Positions 46,801-59,189 of a stretch of 64,000 nt of DNA are shown here, in pieces. The stretch is from Branchiostoma floridae (Eukaryota > Chordata > Leptocardii > Amphioxiformes > Branchiostomatidae). The notes below the pieces were generated by a model. That model worked only from the letters and a program-made list of their open reading frames with translations, did no database searches and was not told where the DNA came from. Where the stretch lies: positions 30,807,045-30,871,044 of the forward strand of contig NC_049980.1 of NCBI RefSeq assembly GCF_000003815.2, read 5' to 3'. Each line of letters begins with the position of its first letter. Position 1 is the first letter of the stretch. Made by a program: the position numbers and the translations under genes.

Positions 46801-49800
46801 ATCTTCACTAATGGTGTTGCTCTACTAACACAGCTTTCTTCTCTTGAATGTGCTTACCAGTACTAGTCCTGCCTGTCCAATAATCTAAACTATGTTGGCA
46901 TGAAAGAAACAGAGTGGGAATTCATTCCTCAGGAAACTAACATCTTCAAACATCCTTCAGAAAACATCTCAACATGAATACCTTTTAGAGGTTACTACAC
47001 GAACCGCAAAAGACTCAGCTTGCCATCCAGACTGGTTTTGCTAGATGTCTTTTTGAGGGGTAATGTGGTTAACTTAAAAGATGCCAGTTACCTGAGGAAT
47101 GAATCCACTCTGTTTGTATGTATATACTAGACAATTAATGTTTGCATGTTCCTTCTAACTTCTGTTGAATCTGAGTGAATTAAGGATAGAGTTATTAGAG
47201 TGTTAACATTTATCCTATGTTCCAGATGGCCCCGTGACAAATGGAGACGCTGACCCTTTTGGTGACTTCCTGTCTGCAGCCACATCCACAACCATTCCTG
47301 CTGTTAACAGTATGCATTTCATGAACAACTTTAGCAAGCTTTATATAAAGTACTAACTTTGGGAATTGATTTTAGCGGGAAAAACGTTGGTGTTTTCAAT
47401 AGCTCAATTTTTTCCCCATTTCCAACTGGTGTACTAATGAAGCTCCCATTTCTTCACTTTTGGTTGTGTATAAAAAATACATGTAATTCATATACTCCCC
47501 TCACATGTTTGTACTAATGAGCTGTCCCCTACAATGTACTAACCTTTTAAATTATCTAAAAGGCAATATACTTACCTAGCCCTGCCGATAGGACCCATAG
47601 AATACTATCCAACTGCATATGCATACTGTGTGCTAACCCAGTGTTTGTTATTGTCACCATTTTGTAAGAAATATTCTTCACCATAAACCTTGCCCTCCTG
47701 AGGTTTGTTTGGTTGTATTTATTTGTCTGTCTTTATTTGTCCACAGATTCCCCGACAGGCCCTCCAGTCGCCTCCTCAAGCAATGACCTCTTTGCAGCCT
47801 TCAACTCCTCCACCAATCAGAGCATAGCTCCCTCCCAGCCCAGCCAATCAAATGCTGAGGAATCCCTTTTGAAGGACGATTCAAAACCCAAGAAATCGAC
47901 CAAGGAATCCATCCTCTCCCTGTACGGATCCTCGTCAACCCAGCCGCAGAACCAAGTCTTTGGTGTACCAGGTGGGCCAAATGATTTCTTTTATCAATGA
48001 ATTGACTACATTGTATTTTCACATCTTGTATGACAGATACAACAGATAAGCAATTATGTTACTAGTACTACTAGGTTGATGTTAACAACTGAGCTCGTTG
48101 GTCAAAGACTTGAGGCACTTAAGTTAACAAATACTAAAAAAAGTCAATTAGTACTCTCCCACACATAAAATGTTTAGTCCAGTGGTTAGCAGCCCTGCCT
48201 CTGAAACTAGAAGCCATGAGTTTGATATTTGCTCCGTTGCTCACCTGACATGCACTCCAAAAAAGGATTGCAGTCCCTTCGGATGAGCAGGCACGTTCAA
48301 GCCTAATGGTCCGTACTGTTCCCTATTGTCACAAAAGAACAAGGGGAATATCTCGGTTACAATGAACCTGTAAACCTATACTTAGATCTGGGTTTCTGTC
48401 ATGACCAATGGAAGAAAAGCTCTTTANNNNNNNNNNNNNNNNNNNNNNNNNNNNNNNNNNNNNNNNNNNNNNNNNNNNNNNNNNNNNNNNNNNNNNNNNN
48501 NNNNNNNNNNNNNNNNNNNNNNNNNNNNNNNNNNNNNNNNNNNNNNNNNNNNNNNNNNNNNNNNNNNNNNNNNNNNNNNNNNNNNNNNNNNNNNNNNNNN
48601 NNNNNNNNNNNNNNNNNNNNNNNNNNNNNNNNNNNNNNNNNNNNNNNNNNNNNNNNNNNNNNNNNNNNNNNNNNNNNNNNNNNNNNNNNNNNNNNNNNNN
48701 NNNNNNNNNNNNNNNNNNNNNNNNNNNNNNNNNNNNNNNNNNNNNNNNNNNNNNNNNNNNNNNNNNNNNNNNNNNNNNNNNNNNNNNNNNNNNNNNNNNN
48801 NNNNNNNNNNNNNNNNNNNNNNNNNNNNNNNNNNNNNNNNNNNNNNNNNNNNNNNNNNNNNNNNNNNNNNNNNNNNNNNNNNNNNNNNNNNNNNNNNNNN
48901 NNNNNNNNNNNNNNNNNNNNNNNNNNNNNNNNNNNNNNNNNNNNNNNNNNNNNNNNNNNNNNNNNNNNNNNNNNNNNNNNNNNNNNNNNNNNNNNNNNNN
49001 NNNNNNNNNNNNNNNNNNNNNNNNNNNNNNNNNNNNNNNNNNNNNNNNNNNNNNNNNNNNNNNNNNNNNNNNNNNNNNNNNNNNNNNNNNNNNNNNNNNN
49101 NNNNNNNNNNNNNNNNNNNNNNNNNNNNNNNNNNNNNNNNNNNNNNNNNNNNNNNNNNNNNNNNNNNNNNNNNNNNNNNNNNNNNNNNNNNNNNNNNNNN
49201 NNNNNNNNNNNNNNNNNNNNNNNNNNNNNNNNNNNNNNNNNNNNNNNNNNNNNNNNNNNNNNNNNNNNNNNNNNNNNNNNNNNNNNNNNNNNNNNNNNNN
49301 NNNNNNNNNNNNNNNNNNNNNNNNNNNNNNNNNNNNNNNNNNNNNNNNNNNNNNNNNNNNNNNNNNNNNNNNNNNNNNNNNNNNNNNNNNNNNNNNNNNN
49401 NNNNNNNNNNNNNNNNNNNNNNNNNNGCTCTTTAGCTACTGAATTTTCACATACAGTTGTCCAACTCAGAGCTGTCCCTTTTCAGGTGGAATGTACATGC
49501 CTCAGCAGCCAGCTCAGCCTGCACAGTTCCAGGTACCAGGCATGCAGCAGGGCATGATGGGTAAGAGATATAGCTCAGTCATGTTGCCATCGAATCAAGA
49601 TGAGATTAATTGTCCCTGAGTGGCCAGGTGGGTTCAAGGGTTCGATTCCTGACTGGATGTGCTCTTGATGTTTACTTTGGGGAGGTAAAAGGCCGTGGAA
49701 TGGAAAGAGAAGGGTCTGGACTGTGCCCTGAACAGTGGAGAACAATCCATATGGCCTGGAAAAGGCTATGGAACTACCTTTACCCATTGCCAAAGACGAA

Positions 49801-52800
49801 ATACTGTTGTATGTTTTCCACCAATGTTGCTAGTATAGTCATGATTATTTCAATGATTGAGTTTTTCATGTATCCAATACCCATTTTATTTCATACTGAC
49901 GCCATATTTTACCTCTTTCAGGAAATATGCCACAACAACAACAGCAGCAACAACATCCACAGCAGCAATGGATGATGGGAGGGATGCCGCAGCAACAGCA
50001 GCAGGGCATGCAGCAGGGAATGATGGGAATGCCGCCCAACAGCATGATGGGAGGAGGACCGGGCATGATGGGAATGTACAACGCACAGCAGATGCAACAG
50101 ATGCAGCAGCAACAGTTGCAGCAGCAGCAGCAAATGCAACAAATGCACCTGCAGCAGGTTGGTTCCTTTTACTTTTTATTTTTAATCATCATAGGTGATA
50201 GATATTAAGTAGTATTAAAGACTTTTTATGAAGAATGTTTGTAATGGAAACACAATATAGCTGCTAGCTGCCTGTCTCTTAGTGCTACACAAGGGAACTG
50301 ACAGAAAAGTTCACTTCAAAGTAAGGCAAGCAGTCCCTTTAGATGTTAGAAAAAACATTCCAAACTTGCAGAGACATTTTGAATTCCTATTAGCATTCAG
50401 AAAACATATACATGTACAGTGGAATCCGCTTTATTGTATCGCCTATTTGTCTGGGCATTTTATCCAATTATCCGGCCTATTCTAGAGTCCGAAGTTGGCT
50501 ATATGACCAGCTTTAGCGGCATTGGTTGGGGAGGGGTGTAGTTTTGAAAACCAATACGCAAACATAACACACAGACGCTCATAGAGGTTACCACTCTAAC
50601 GATACGGAACTCCGTTTACAAAACTTTAATCATATGTTCCGATACTGTGCGATTTCTGTGAGATGCTTGATCTAATAAAGAGTTCAAATCAGTGGCTAAA
50701 TGCACATGTGGAAAAGTACGCTTGACTCGCACAGCCGTGCGTCGGCAATTTGGCGGCATACCAAAACAAAGACGAACATGGCTCCGCTCGTATGCCGGAG
50801 AATATGACGTTACTTTCATAATTTTAAGTTAAAACAACGGTATTGGAGAGTGATAAACTCTTCACCTTCTTGTCTACAACTTGTGTCCACAAATTACTCT
50901 GAAATTTACGTCTTTCGCGGTGGAAGACGGAAAAAATTCACGTTCAAAACATTCAAAATGGCGGCGCTTGGGTTGAGATATCCCGCCATTCAATGCGCAA
51001 GATAGGTCATTGCGAAATCACACCCCTGTTGCGTTACGTGCGTTGTTGTAAATCTACGTAGCGCAGCCGAAATCAGCTCAATTAATGAGACAGTGGATAT
51101 GAAAAAAACACATTTTTGTAGGGTAAACCAAGTTTAGACATTGTCTGAAGGGGAAATATGAACTCAAAAGCGTGTTGACGTTCCAATGACGTTCGCCCAT
51201 CATGCCTTGCGGCAACCTAACAAAATGGCGCCTAACTCCAAATGTTCGCACGCTAGCACAGCGCTATCGGCTAGATTTTCTGTGGAATGTAACTTTCTTA
51301 CGGTCCTTTACATGGCTTTACGCCTTTATACATACATTTACTAGTTACCTTTGGACTCATTTTGTAAGTTTTAGGGCATATTTTACAATTGTTAATTTGT
51401 GTGACCTGACGTAATTCTATCCAAAAACCCGAAGTTTGAGACCGTGGGTATATCCAATTCTGCGATGTTCTAAACAATAGAATGAATGGCAAATGTTTTG
51501 GGATTTCGTAATTCTATCCGATTACCCGAATTATCCAAAAAGGCGTAATACGAATAATTGGAATCCACTGTATTACAATTTTTTCACTGTCAACATGTGG
51601 ACAGTTTTCGTCTTAATTTCCATAAAATAATCCCTACTGGTGATGTTGGTGGTGTGAAATTATAGATCCTATGCAATAGGTTTGTGTCTAGTGCAATTTA
51701 ACACTGTATATATCAGTTCTTTTTTAATCAAAGATCATCAAATATTTGAACAAGCAGTTCAGGTACAGATTCAGGTCCGGACTTGTACCTAAACCCGTGT
51801 AACTGTACATGTACCTAAAATTTGTTTTCTCTCACCTCTCAAATAGAAGTACCCCCTGGAATAAAAGTACCCCCCGGACAAATCTTCAAAATCTAATAAA
51901 AGTACCCCCTGGAATAAAAGTACCCCCCGGAAAAATACCAAATTGACATGTAAACTGTGTCCATACTACTTCTGTCCAAGAGAAGATGATCAGGTAGGTT
52001 CTTTTTGCTTATTTATGCCTGAGTACCAATGGTTTTTGGTGTATTTTGGGCAACTTGTCAGCTCATATCTTTAAGATTTACCTTTACATCTTAAAAATTT
52101 GTAGTAAGTAAATAATAAACTAATTGGACATTGTAAAACACTTATGGCAAAAATTATTTTTGGCAAACATGACTATGCATGACTACATGTACATGTTTAT
52201 AAAATAAATAACCCCCAGTTCAGAAAGAAAGCTGGACAGCTCTAACAGTTTCACAGCCTTCCAGAGCAATCCCCAGTGTAATTCCTACAAGTTAGAGCTC
52301 TTTCATTCATGCCATTCATTGTACTACATCTATTATCTAGGGGAACAACTGTTCATTGAATGCAGGGAAAGAACACATTTCAAGTTAGAAAAAGATTCCA
52401 TGTTTATAGAAATACAAAAGGGTATTTTGTAATATTGTATTTCAAAATACTGAGTGGAAACTTAGAGACAATAGTAAATTGTTATTTGGCCATGTTTATC
52501 TTTAGAAAAGGTTACAGAGTAGTAACCAAAATAAACACAACTTCCCCAAATGTTTCGATCATAGACTCAGCACTGTAGCCACTCCCCCAAAAGTGTTATA
52601 TGCATGAGAGACCTGAGAACTCTGTTGGAGCAAGGATAATCTTTTAGTTTTACAACTTCACAAGCAGCATAAACTAGAATTTTTTCTCTATCCACAACTT
52701 TACCTGCAAGTTGGTAAAAAGAAATACATTTTAGTGTAGAAGTTACCAGGGAAAGATCGACATATAGCTGAGAATGCGACATCTAACAGAAATGTTGTGA

Positions 52801-54302
52801 TGGTTCCCATGCCAACGGCACACCCCTAGTAGACTTCCCGGCTCCATGATCACAGGCGGCACAGGCTCACAAAGCTTGAGTTATTTAACTCCGCCCCCTT
52901 GGAGGCGTGGGCTGGCATCACTGCCGGCCTCAAACAATGTAAACAGAGATAGAATACATCGGAAATTCGAAGAGAACACACTTGAAACTAGCCTGTGTTT
53001 ACACAAGCTCTCGCCGGCTGGGCTTAATTGTAGGGCCGGCCGCTAGGGGCTTGATTTTAGTCAGGCTAACTTGAAACCTTTCCATATCTTTATTGGATTT
53101 TTTTTTACTTGTCCAAGATTAGTTGCACACTTCTAAATTTACTTGCCGGTTAATGTGAAATCAAGCTAGTGGGTAATTTGAGACTTTTGCCGGAAAAGCT
53201 CTCAAGCTGCTTCTCTCAAGAAAACTCCGCCCTTCAGGGGGCGTTGGTCTCTGGGCAGGCCCCTGCACGCGCCACTGCTGACTGTCGGCAACTTTCAACA
53301 ATGTAAACAACAGATTTACGTGGGGAAAATGATACTTTTTAGATAAATTTAGTGAATTTTGAGCAAAAATACTGCGGAAATATGGGCAGAAAATTCCAAC
53401 TTTCAATATTTGTGAGTTCCCTGGTTAGTCAAAAAAGCCCAAATTTAAAAAAAAAAATAAACGTACCGTCTAAAATAAGGACGTACCGGGTGGATTCTGA
53501 GGCGGAAAAAAATAAACGTACCGGTACGTTTATTTGAGAGGTGAGAGTAGGTACACAGCTCTAGCCTAGCCTGGAATCCAGCTGTGTTGTGCTTTGGTCG
53601 CTCTGCTTCCTGTGCGAACACATCTGGCATTCGTTACGATTGAAACGATTGGCCCTTACGTCACTAATGAGGAGACTCATGAATATTCATATTTGTTTCT
53701 CTTTGCTGATTGGATGACCCCTGAGAGAAGAACACCAATCGCGAGGCGCTATTTCTAGCGTGATCTGTTGTTGTGATACTGAAAAGTTCGCGGGAAAGAT
53801 AGAAGTAGTGTTCCGTTCGATTACAAACTGTAAACTTGGAGCTAACAGCCTATCAGAAATCTCGCAGATAAAATCTGCGAATAGTTAAATGCCAATCGTT
53901 CGAATGCTAACGAATGCCAGTCGTATTGGCAGGAAGCGTACCTCAGGGGAGCGACCAAAGCACAATACGGCTGGATTCCAGGCTACTCTAGCCAGAAGTG
54001 GAGAACCTTCGTGGACACTGGACAGACAGGCTGTCCCTACGGCTACCTAGCTCGATGGGATAATGATTATAAAACTTTGAATTTACGTTATGTGCTATAC
54101 GAGTCCAATGCTAAATTAGGACTACCTTTACATTTACCTTTTGTTTTCATAGGTGCAACAGCAGCTGCAGAGCATGAGGATGGCAGGTCCAGGGGACATG
54201 ATGGGGGGGTTCAGTTCAGGAGGGATGGCGACGGGGATCCCCGTGGCGGCCCCCGGCGGGCCCGGGACGGGACAGACCCTCAGCACGCAGCTGTGGAAAT
54301 GA
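40819..54302 (+). CDS. SMAP: Stromal membrane-associated ArfGAP (SMAP1/2-like)
   Basis: GTPase-activating protein for Arf that acts in clathrin-dependent vesicle traffic. Exons: 40819-40945, 42925-43058, 44304-44389, 44864-44951, 45484-45582, 45872-45992, 46527-46658, 47226-47309, 47747-47971, 49486-49560, 49922-50157, 54153-54302; joined they keep phase (518 codons, unless the gap hides an exon). The ArfGAP zinc finger is CVDC-x16-CIRC across exons 1-2, followed by [20 protein letters not shown] with its arginine finger. A basic helix (KKKERREKK) follows. MDLLGL at the end of exon 6 resembles a clathrin box. DPFGDF and [11 protein letters not shown] match SMAP family motifs. A Met/Gln/Gly-rich tail ends in QTLSTQLWK, like vertebrate SMAPs. 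It is probably the single orthologue of SMAP1 and SMAP2. AATAAA at 54716-54721 is the likely poly(A) signal. Confidence 0.94.
41438..41617. mobile_element. CTGTAAATGC-family MITE, diverged copy (D)
   Basis: The right end TTCTGCATTTACAG+TA is clear; the left end is decayed (AGTGTAAAAGCATATTTCAA). Many CpG sites of the family consensus are changed, so this is an older copy. It lies in SMAP intron 1. Confidence 0.65.
42959..43750 (+). repeat. Six tandem copies of most of SMAP ArfGAP exon 2
   Basis: The first copy belongs to the spliced exon (42925-43058). Five more start at 43098, 43229, 43368, 43507 and 43638, with periods 139, 131, 139, 139 and 131 bp. Each holds about 100 bp of coding sequence ([12 protein letters not shown] ... 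TPEQIQ), an intact GTAA donor, and a (TTTG)n tract whose length explains the 8-bp difference in period. Only the first copy has a 3' splice acceptor. The copies are almost identical. Confidence 0.95.
44023..44230. mobile_element. CTGTAAATGC-family MITE, complete copy (E)
   Basis: Flanked by TA (44021-44022 and 44231-44232). Ends CTGTAAATGCAGAAATGTTC / ACACATTTACAG. It is inverted relative to copy C: GCGGCCGCTTCACCGCG appears in the first half. SMAP intron 2. Confidence 0.85.
48175..48340 (+). mobile_element. Possible tRNA-derived SINE fragment
   Basis: TAGTCCAGTGGTTAGCAGCC resembles a tRNA 5' half with an A box. The downstream body (GATTGCAGTCCCTTCGGATG) is SINE-like. The B box is degraded. 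Adjoins the assembly gap. Confidence 0.35.
48427..49426. other. Assembly gap (1,000 N)
   Basis: Exactly 1,000 N, so probably a nominal size. The octamer GCTCTTTA lies on both sides of the gap. It is within SMAP; the exons on either side are phase-compatible, so no missing exon is required. Confidence 1.
49605..49805 (+). mobile_element. SINE-like repeat with B box
   Basis: GGGTTCAAGGGTTCGATTCC at about 49629-49648 contains a Pol III B box (GGTTCGATTCC), preceded by TCCCTGAGTGGCCAGG like a tRNA D-arm. The body, about 150 bp, has no coding sense. It lies in a SMAP intron. Confidence 0.5.
50417..51570. mobile_element. Pogo-like non-autonomous transposon, copy 2
   Basis: Ends CAGTGGAATCC / GGAATCCACTG are flanked by TA (50415-50416 and 51571-51572). 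It is 1,154 bp and in opposite orientation to 28222-29520, sharing CCGAATTATCCAAAAAGGCG and TTCTATCCAAAAACCCGAAG. No intact transposase. It lies in the last SMAP intron. Confidence 0.8.
51811..53553. mobile_element. Possible element bounded by TCTCACCTCTCAAATA inverted repeats
   Basis: TCTCACCTCTCAAATA at 51830-51845 is repeated inverted at 53531-53546, with GTACCTA outside both. Next to each end is GTACC-rich repeated DNA (AAAGTACCCCCTGGAATA twice near 51848-51935; AATAAACGTACCG near 53456-53525). It might be a 1.7-kb transposon of unknown type. Confidence 0.4.
53567..53985. mobile_element. MITE with 8-bp TSD (TAGCCTGGAATCCAGC ends)
   Basis: Ends TAGCCTGGAATCCAGC / GCTGGATTCCAGGCTA are inverted repeats, extended by GTGCTTTGGTCGCTC and its complement. 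An identical 8-bp CTCTAGCC flanks it at 53559-53566 and 53986-53993. The 8-bp duplication points to the hAT (or P) superfamily. It is 419 bp, non-coding, and lies about 170 bp before the last SMAP exon. Confidence 0.85.
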
Positions 54303-56700
54303 TGACAATCGGTGTAGCGTAGCGTTCTGTAGGTATTGTATTGTACTGTTTAACAATCGGGCACCAATTTGCGGGAGGGGGCATGGGCAACTCCTAACAT
54401 CTGACACTTCCGTTGTAACCAACCACACAGCAGTTAAGCAGCTGGAGCATTTTTCTAGAGTGAAACCTTTTCTTGTCACCCTAAGGCGATGAGGAAAAGA
54501 AAAAGCTTGCACCATTAGAAAAAAGCCCCTCCTCTGTTGACGATAACCAGCTTAGTCTTGATCAAAACTGTTACAGTCTGAGAGCAATGGACTGACCCTT
54601 TTGAACACCGTTTCGAACAAATAGAATACCCTCTGTTATATTTCGAACATCTCTGTCAAAAGCAGCACTATTGGGACCTGTCCTGAAACAACTGTACTTG
54701 GTTGCTATGGCGTGCAATAAAGAAGGCATAACATTTTAATTTTACCATTTCTGAGATGGTTTCAGTATCTCAAAAAAAAGCTGAACTGAAGTTAGTCATC
54801 TAGCGGCGGTATCCACAATCGCTGTTCAAGACGGAGGTTTTCAAAATAGAACAATGGTCAAGGGATGAGGCTTCTGAATCGGTCTGTCGGAAAAGGGTAA
54901 CCTACGAGTGTTAACTTTTTTCTACAGACATACTTTTTGTCTAATCTGAACCTCTGACGATACATGGATTTCAATAGAAGACTTTCTTCTTTCTTTGACT
55001 TAACAGTCGTCTGCTTACATGTCAAAATCCGTTACCTGCAGCTAGCTCATGATCAAGTGCTTGACTCGGTGCCGTGGAGAAAACGTAGCAAACCGTGGTG
55101 ACTATTTAATCCGCTGTAGTTTTATAGACAAATGGTAAAATCGGCCGGAGAATTTCCTACTGGATGTCTTTAGTATATCAACACTACACAGGAGTGAAAC
55201 GTTGGACACAACAAGAACAGATTTGATAATAAAATTAATATAATGTAATTGTTTTACTGTACTAAGTTGTGTTCTCCCTGTGACCCATCAGTATGAAAAG
55301 ACTAACACATGGTGAAGGTATGTGTTCTGTTTGTCAAGGGCTTCATTGTCAATCCACTCTTGTGCAAATCCTGTGCTTGTACAAAGTGTCTTGCCCCGGC
55401 AAAGGTTTCCCATTCCCAGCCTACGCTTGTCTGGATTTTAATTTCTTATTGTACAGCGGCAATAACATGTACATGTACTTCGATTTGATATCTATAGAAA
55501 GTCGTGACTACCAGTACTTCTTATCTCTTAGTTAAATGCCCATCATCAAGAAAAAAATGTCACAGGCAGCAAGGTAAATGTCTTCAACAGCACAATGTGA
55601 TCATAATGTTTTACATATTTTCTCATGTGTGTTTGTGTTACATGTTTGATCAGTAGAATCTAGCAGGGGAGATACTAGTCTCCACCAGGCCTTCCCATTG
55701 GGTTACAGATGGTAGAACTTAGCAGAAATAGGGTGTATAATACCCTATGGGAAATAGGGTTGATAATACCCTTTGGGAAATAGGGTTAATAATACCCTAT
55801 GGTAGCCAAACTCCATTAGCAAATTATTCTCTCTATTTGGCTAAATTCTACTACTTTGTATCCAGCAAATAGTGGCTAAAATGTGCTATGAGGGACAGTC
55901 ATACCAGTGCAGTAGAGAGAGAGATAGGAAAAGTCTAATGTATGTAGGATCAAGTGATGTACATAAATGATCCAATAGTGACTTGTTACCCTGCTCTGAC
56001 TCTGTGTTAATAAGTAATTTACCTTTTCTTCCTGATAACACCGGTTATGTTCACATATGTTTATGTCATGGGACCAATGTGGTAATTGATATGTGTGTGT
56101 CACTCATGAGTTTGTATAAGTTACTCGTTCTTTATTCTCAGGCTAAAATGACATGTCAGGACGTTTCCTTTGAAGTAATATATATGATATAGCCAACAAA
56201 ATAAATTGAAAGATTAAGAACTAAATTTATTATTATGATTGGAATGGTACACTTTAAATAGGATTTAGCATCTTAAATGTCAGAAGCATCAGGCCCTTCT
56301 TGAGGCTGAAATCTTGTGTATACATTGGAGCCTACGTTGGTCTGAACAGCTACTGTAATTGTCTACATGTTTGCCACTGCAAGGTGAGATGTCCCCTCAT
56401 AGTGAGGTATAAACTTGTCCTTATAGCAGCTGTGCAGGTTTGAAAAAAAACTTTTATTTTAATTTATCATGTAGTAAATGTTTAAATCCACTTACTTAGA
56501 CACTGATGATGGTATAGCTTCCTTGGTAGGCTCTACAAATTTGTGTTTTATTGGATTATACATTGTGAATTGTCCTTGATATCATGTAGGCTGCCTCCAT
56601 AACTGTCTCTCTGAGATCATTGGGAAGTCTGCTCGAAGTGTATGTTCAGCTATGAACTGTTGGGTCTGAAAAAAAAAGCCCAAGTCACAGAGCCTGCCTA

Positions 56701-56816
56701 ATCTCCAAGCAGATTTACTGGTGGCATGAGACAGTAACGAATGCGGTACCAGTAACGGACACTGTTTGGCCAGCTTTTGATAATGTCTCATACCACCGTT
56801 AAATCTGCTTGGAAAT
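56701..56816. mobile_element. MITE, TCTCCAAGCAGAT family, copy 2
   Basis: ATCTCCAAGCAGATTTA at the left pairs with TAAATCTGCTTGGAAAT at the right; TA precedes the left end. The centre contains TTTGGCCAGCTTTTGATA like the copies at 13515 and 60375. Confidence 0.7.
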
Positions 56817-57750
56817 GGGAGCCTGGCAAGGAGTCTAGCGATTGCAGGTCTTCCTACAAGTGTTTCATGTGTGTGTCGATTCTTTCTAATGTAGGAATTT
56901 GAGCAATCTTTATATCCTGAGCATACTACATATGTACAACCATGGTAGAACGACATTGTATATTTTAAGTAGCAGCAAAATCGTCCTATTGTTCTCAGGT
57001 CTAGCTGCACATCACCCACAGCTGACTGCTTAGAAATTTTCTTAATGTTTTGTAGTTTGAAGTACATGTATATAGAGAGACTGGACTAAGCTAGCCAATG
57101 TTTTTATCACTACAATCATGCCTCAGTAAAACATTTTGAGCTGCAAAGTTCGTATTTCTGAAGCCCAAAACATGCTGGTTAGCTGAGGTTTCAATGAATC
57201 TACTTTCTATGTACACTGTTTATGATTTATGATTTAGGTTTTTATTTTAACTTCTCTTAGTTGTGACATACCTCTGTGCACATGTTGTTTCTGGTGGCAC
57301 AGGATTGTTTAATCAAAGACTGCCTGTGCACAGAGGTAGATTTTTAGTTTACATGCACATGGTAGAGTTTTCTGTTCATTTACCCATATAGATGTAGGTG
57401 TACCATTACATTATTCAAATAACTAATCATAATCATTATGAAGCAACATTTCTTCTACATTTGGAGAGTTCTGCCAGTAATATTGAATATCAACCATCTT
57501 GTAGAATTGATTTAATTTGCATTTTACTTGTGTGTAAATAGCAATATGAACATGTACAAGCATCACCCTGAGCAGATTGTTTAAGTCATGACAACATTAA
57601 ATGCAAAAGTCATGTTTTATCCTGTAAATTCAGCTGTAAATGTTATTTGATTAAATGTCACTAAGCAATTATTTGTTTTCTTGGGAGTCATTGTCTGGAA
57701 TCTTTAATTGCTGTGACTTATTAACACCTATTGACCTTCTTCGCTAAATA

Positions 57751-57932
57751 CTGTAAATACATTTAAGTTCGCGGAGATTTAATTTCGCGGTAGCGGGTAA
57801 AGGGACTTTTCGCGGTGAATTTAAGTTCGCGGTAACACCATAGACTGCCGTCAAATACCATAATAGAAAAATGTTCGCGGTGGTTTTAAATTCGCGGTAA
57901 AGTGGTCACCGCGAATATTTCTGCATTTACAG
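57751..57932. mobile_element. CTGTAAATGC-family MITE, copy (F)
   Basis: Ends CTGTAAATACATTTAAGTTC / CGAATATTTCTGCATTTACA(G) are flanked by TA. It is 182 bp and lacks the central GCGGCCGC block found in copies C and E. Confidence 0.8.
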
Positions 57933-58373
57933 TATCAGGTAAACTCAGGTACAGTCAAACCTGTGCAAGTGACTACACATATGGACCACCTGGCCATTGA
58001 TATACAGTCAATCCAAACCTGAATACTAATGAACACCTCTACAGAAGGACCGCCTTGCCAATGTAACCACTTTTTGGTTGTCCCATTGTTACAAGAATTT
58101 CAGTTCTGTCTATATGCACCTATGCACATAGACTAGATTCATTGGTCCTAGGCTGGTCTTCTTGGGCTAGGTGCGACTTTATTTAATACAATCTTGCATT
58201 TTTAGTCCACAGGACAAAAAAGTTTATATTACTAGAGAATGTGTCAATGTCCGCTCAAATGAACCAACCAAGATTCGATTATCTGCCTCAAATCCTTTGT
58301 CGTCCGCCCAGTTTCTGAGACAGCCACGTTGTCAAGAAGACCCTTTTGTTCAGCAGCATTTGCATCAACACCC

Positions 58374-58596
58374 ATCTCCAAGCAGATGCAACCGTCGGGA
58401 TTGTTTTGACTTGAGCATATTTATGGTGTTTTGTAACGTTACGTTAACTAATATTATATTTTGGAGATGATGCGCTTTCCATTTTAGTTACAAATAGGAG
58501 GGTGTCTCTAAAAGTTGCGTTATCTCTAGGAAAACGTTCAAGACACCGTCCAATACGCTCTGAACCAGCCCGACTGCTGTATCTGCTTGGAAATTG
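58374..58596. mobile_element. MITE, TCTCCAAGCAGAT family, long diverged copy 4
   Basis: ATCTCCAAGCAGATGCAAC at the left pairs with GTATCTGCTTGGAAAT at the right, about 220 bp apart. The interior differs from the other three copies. Confidence 0.5.
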
Positions 58597-59189
58597 CATC
58601 ACTCAACTTGCGCTATGACCAGAAAGTCAAATAGTCAAGTCAAGTTTATTGCGCAACGATTGCATCAGGTACAACGTATGGCAAATAACATGTATTACGA
58701 TGAAACAATTACAAACTATGACCGCTATTGTATATAATTAACCTTGATGACGTCACGAAATCAAAGCTCTTTCAGAAGACAGTCCCACCCTCCGTAAGAG
58801 GACCAAAAAAGCATAATACGCACGATGTATAAACGAAATTAAAATGTGTTGTCTTCAAATCAACATGTATTTTACTCATTTAAGTATACAATCACTAGAT
58901 TGATTGGCGCGAAATATAGACTACATGATATTGTGTCGAAGCTACGGGTGACTCCGTAACCTGGAATAGCCAGGTCAAAGATCACCCAGCTGGTGAGTGC
59001 CCACACGTACACACGTTGTTGTTTTTTCCCCGGCCCTCTTCTCAGTAGACGTAGTTTTGTTTTTCTCAAACTAGGCGTTATCTAATCATCACAGGTGATG
59101 CAGCATAGGTGAAAGACGAGTCTATACTGTGTGCAGTCATTTCAACACATTATTTTTGTCCAGACAGTGTTTGTTTCTTCACTAGTATC

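Larger units (their letters stand above)
54303..59189. other. SMAP 3' UTR and intergenic region
   Basis: AATAAA at 54716-54721 probably ends SMAP. The rest is AT-rich with MITE copies (56701, 57751, about 58374) and a short minisatellite at 55733-55803 (units around AATAGGGTTNATAATACCCT). A decayed CAGTCAAACC-family piece is at 57953-58090. No convincing gene was seen. Confidence 0.5.

Noticed and set aside
49857-50208. Ala/Thr-, His/Leu- and Cys-rich open frames
   Set aside because: Alternative frames of the CAG/CAA-rich SMAP exon 49922-50157.
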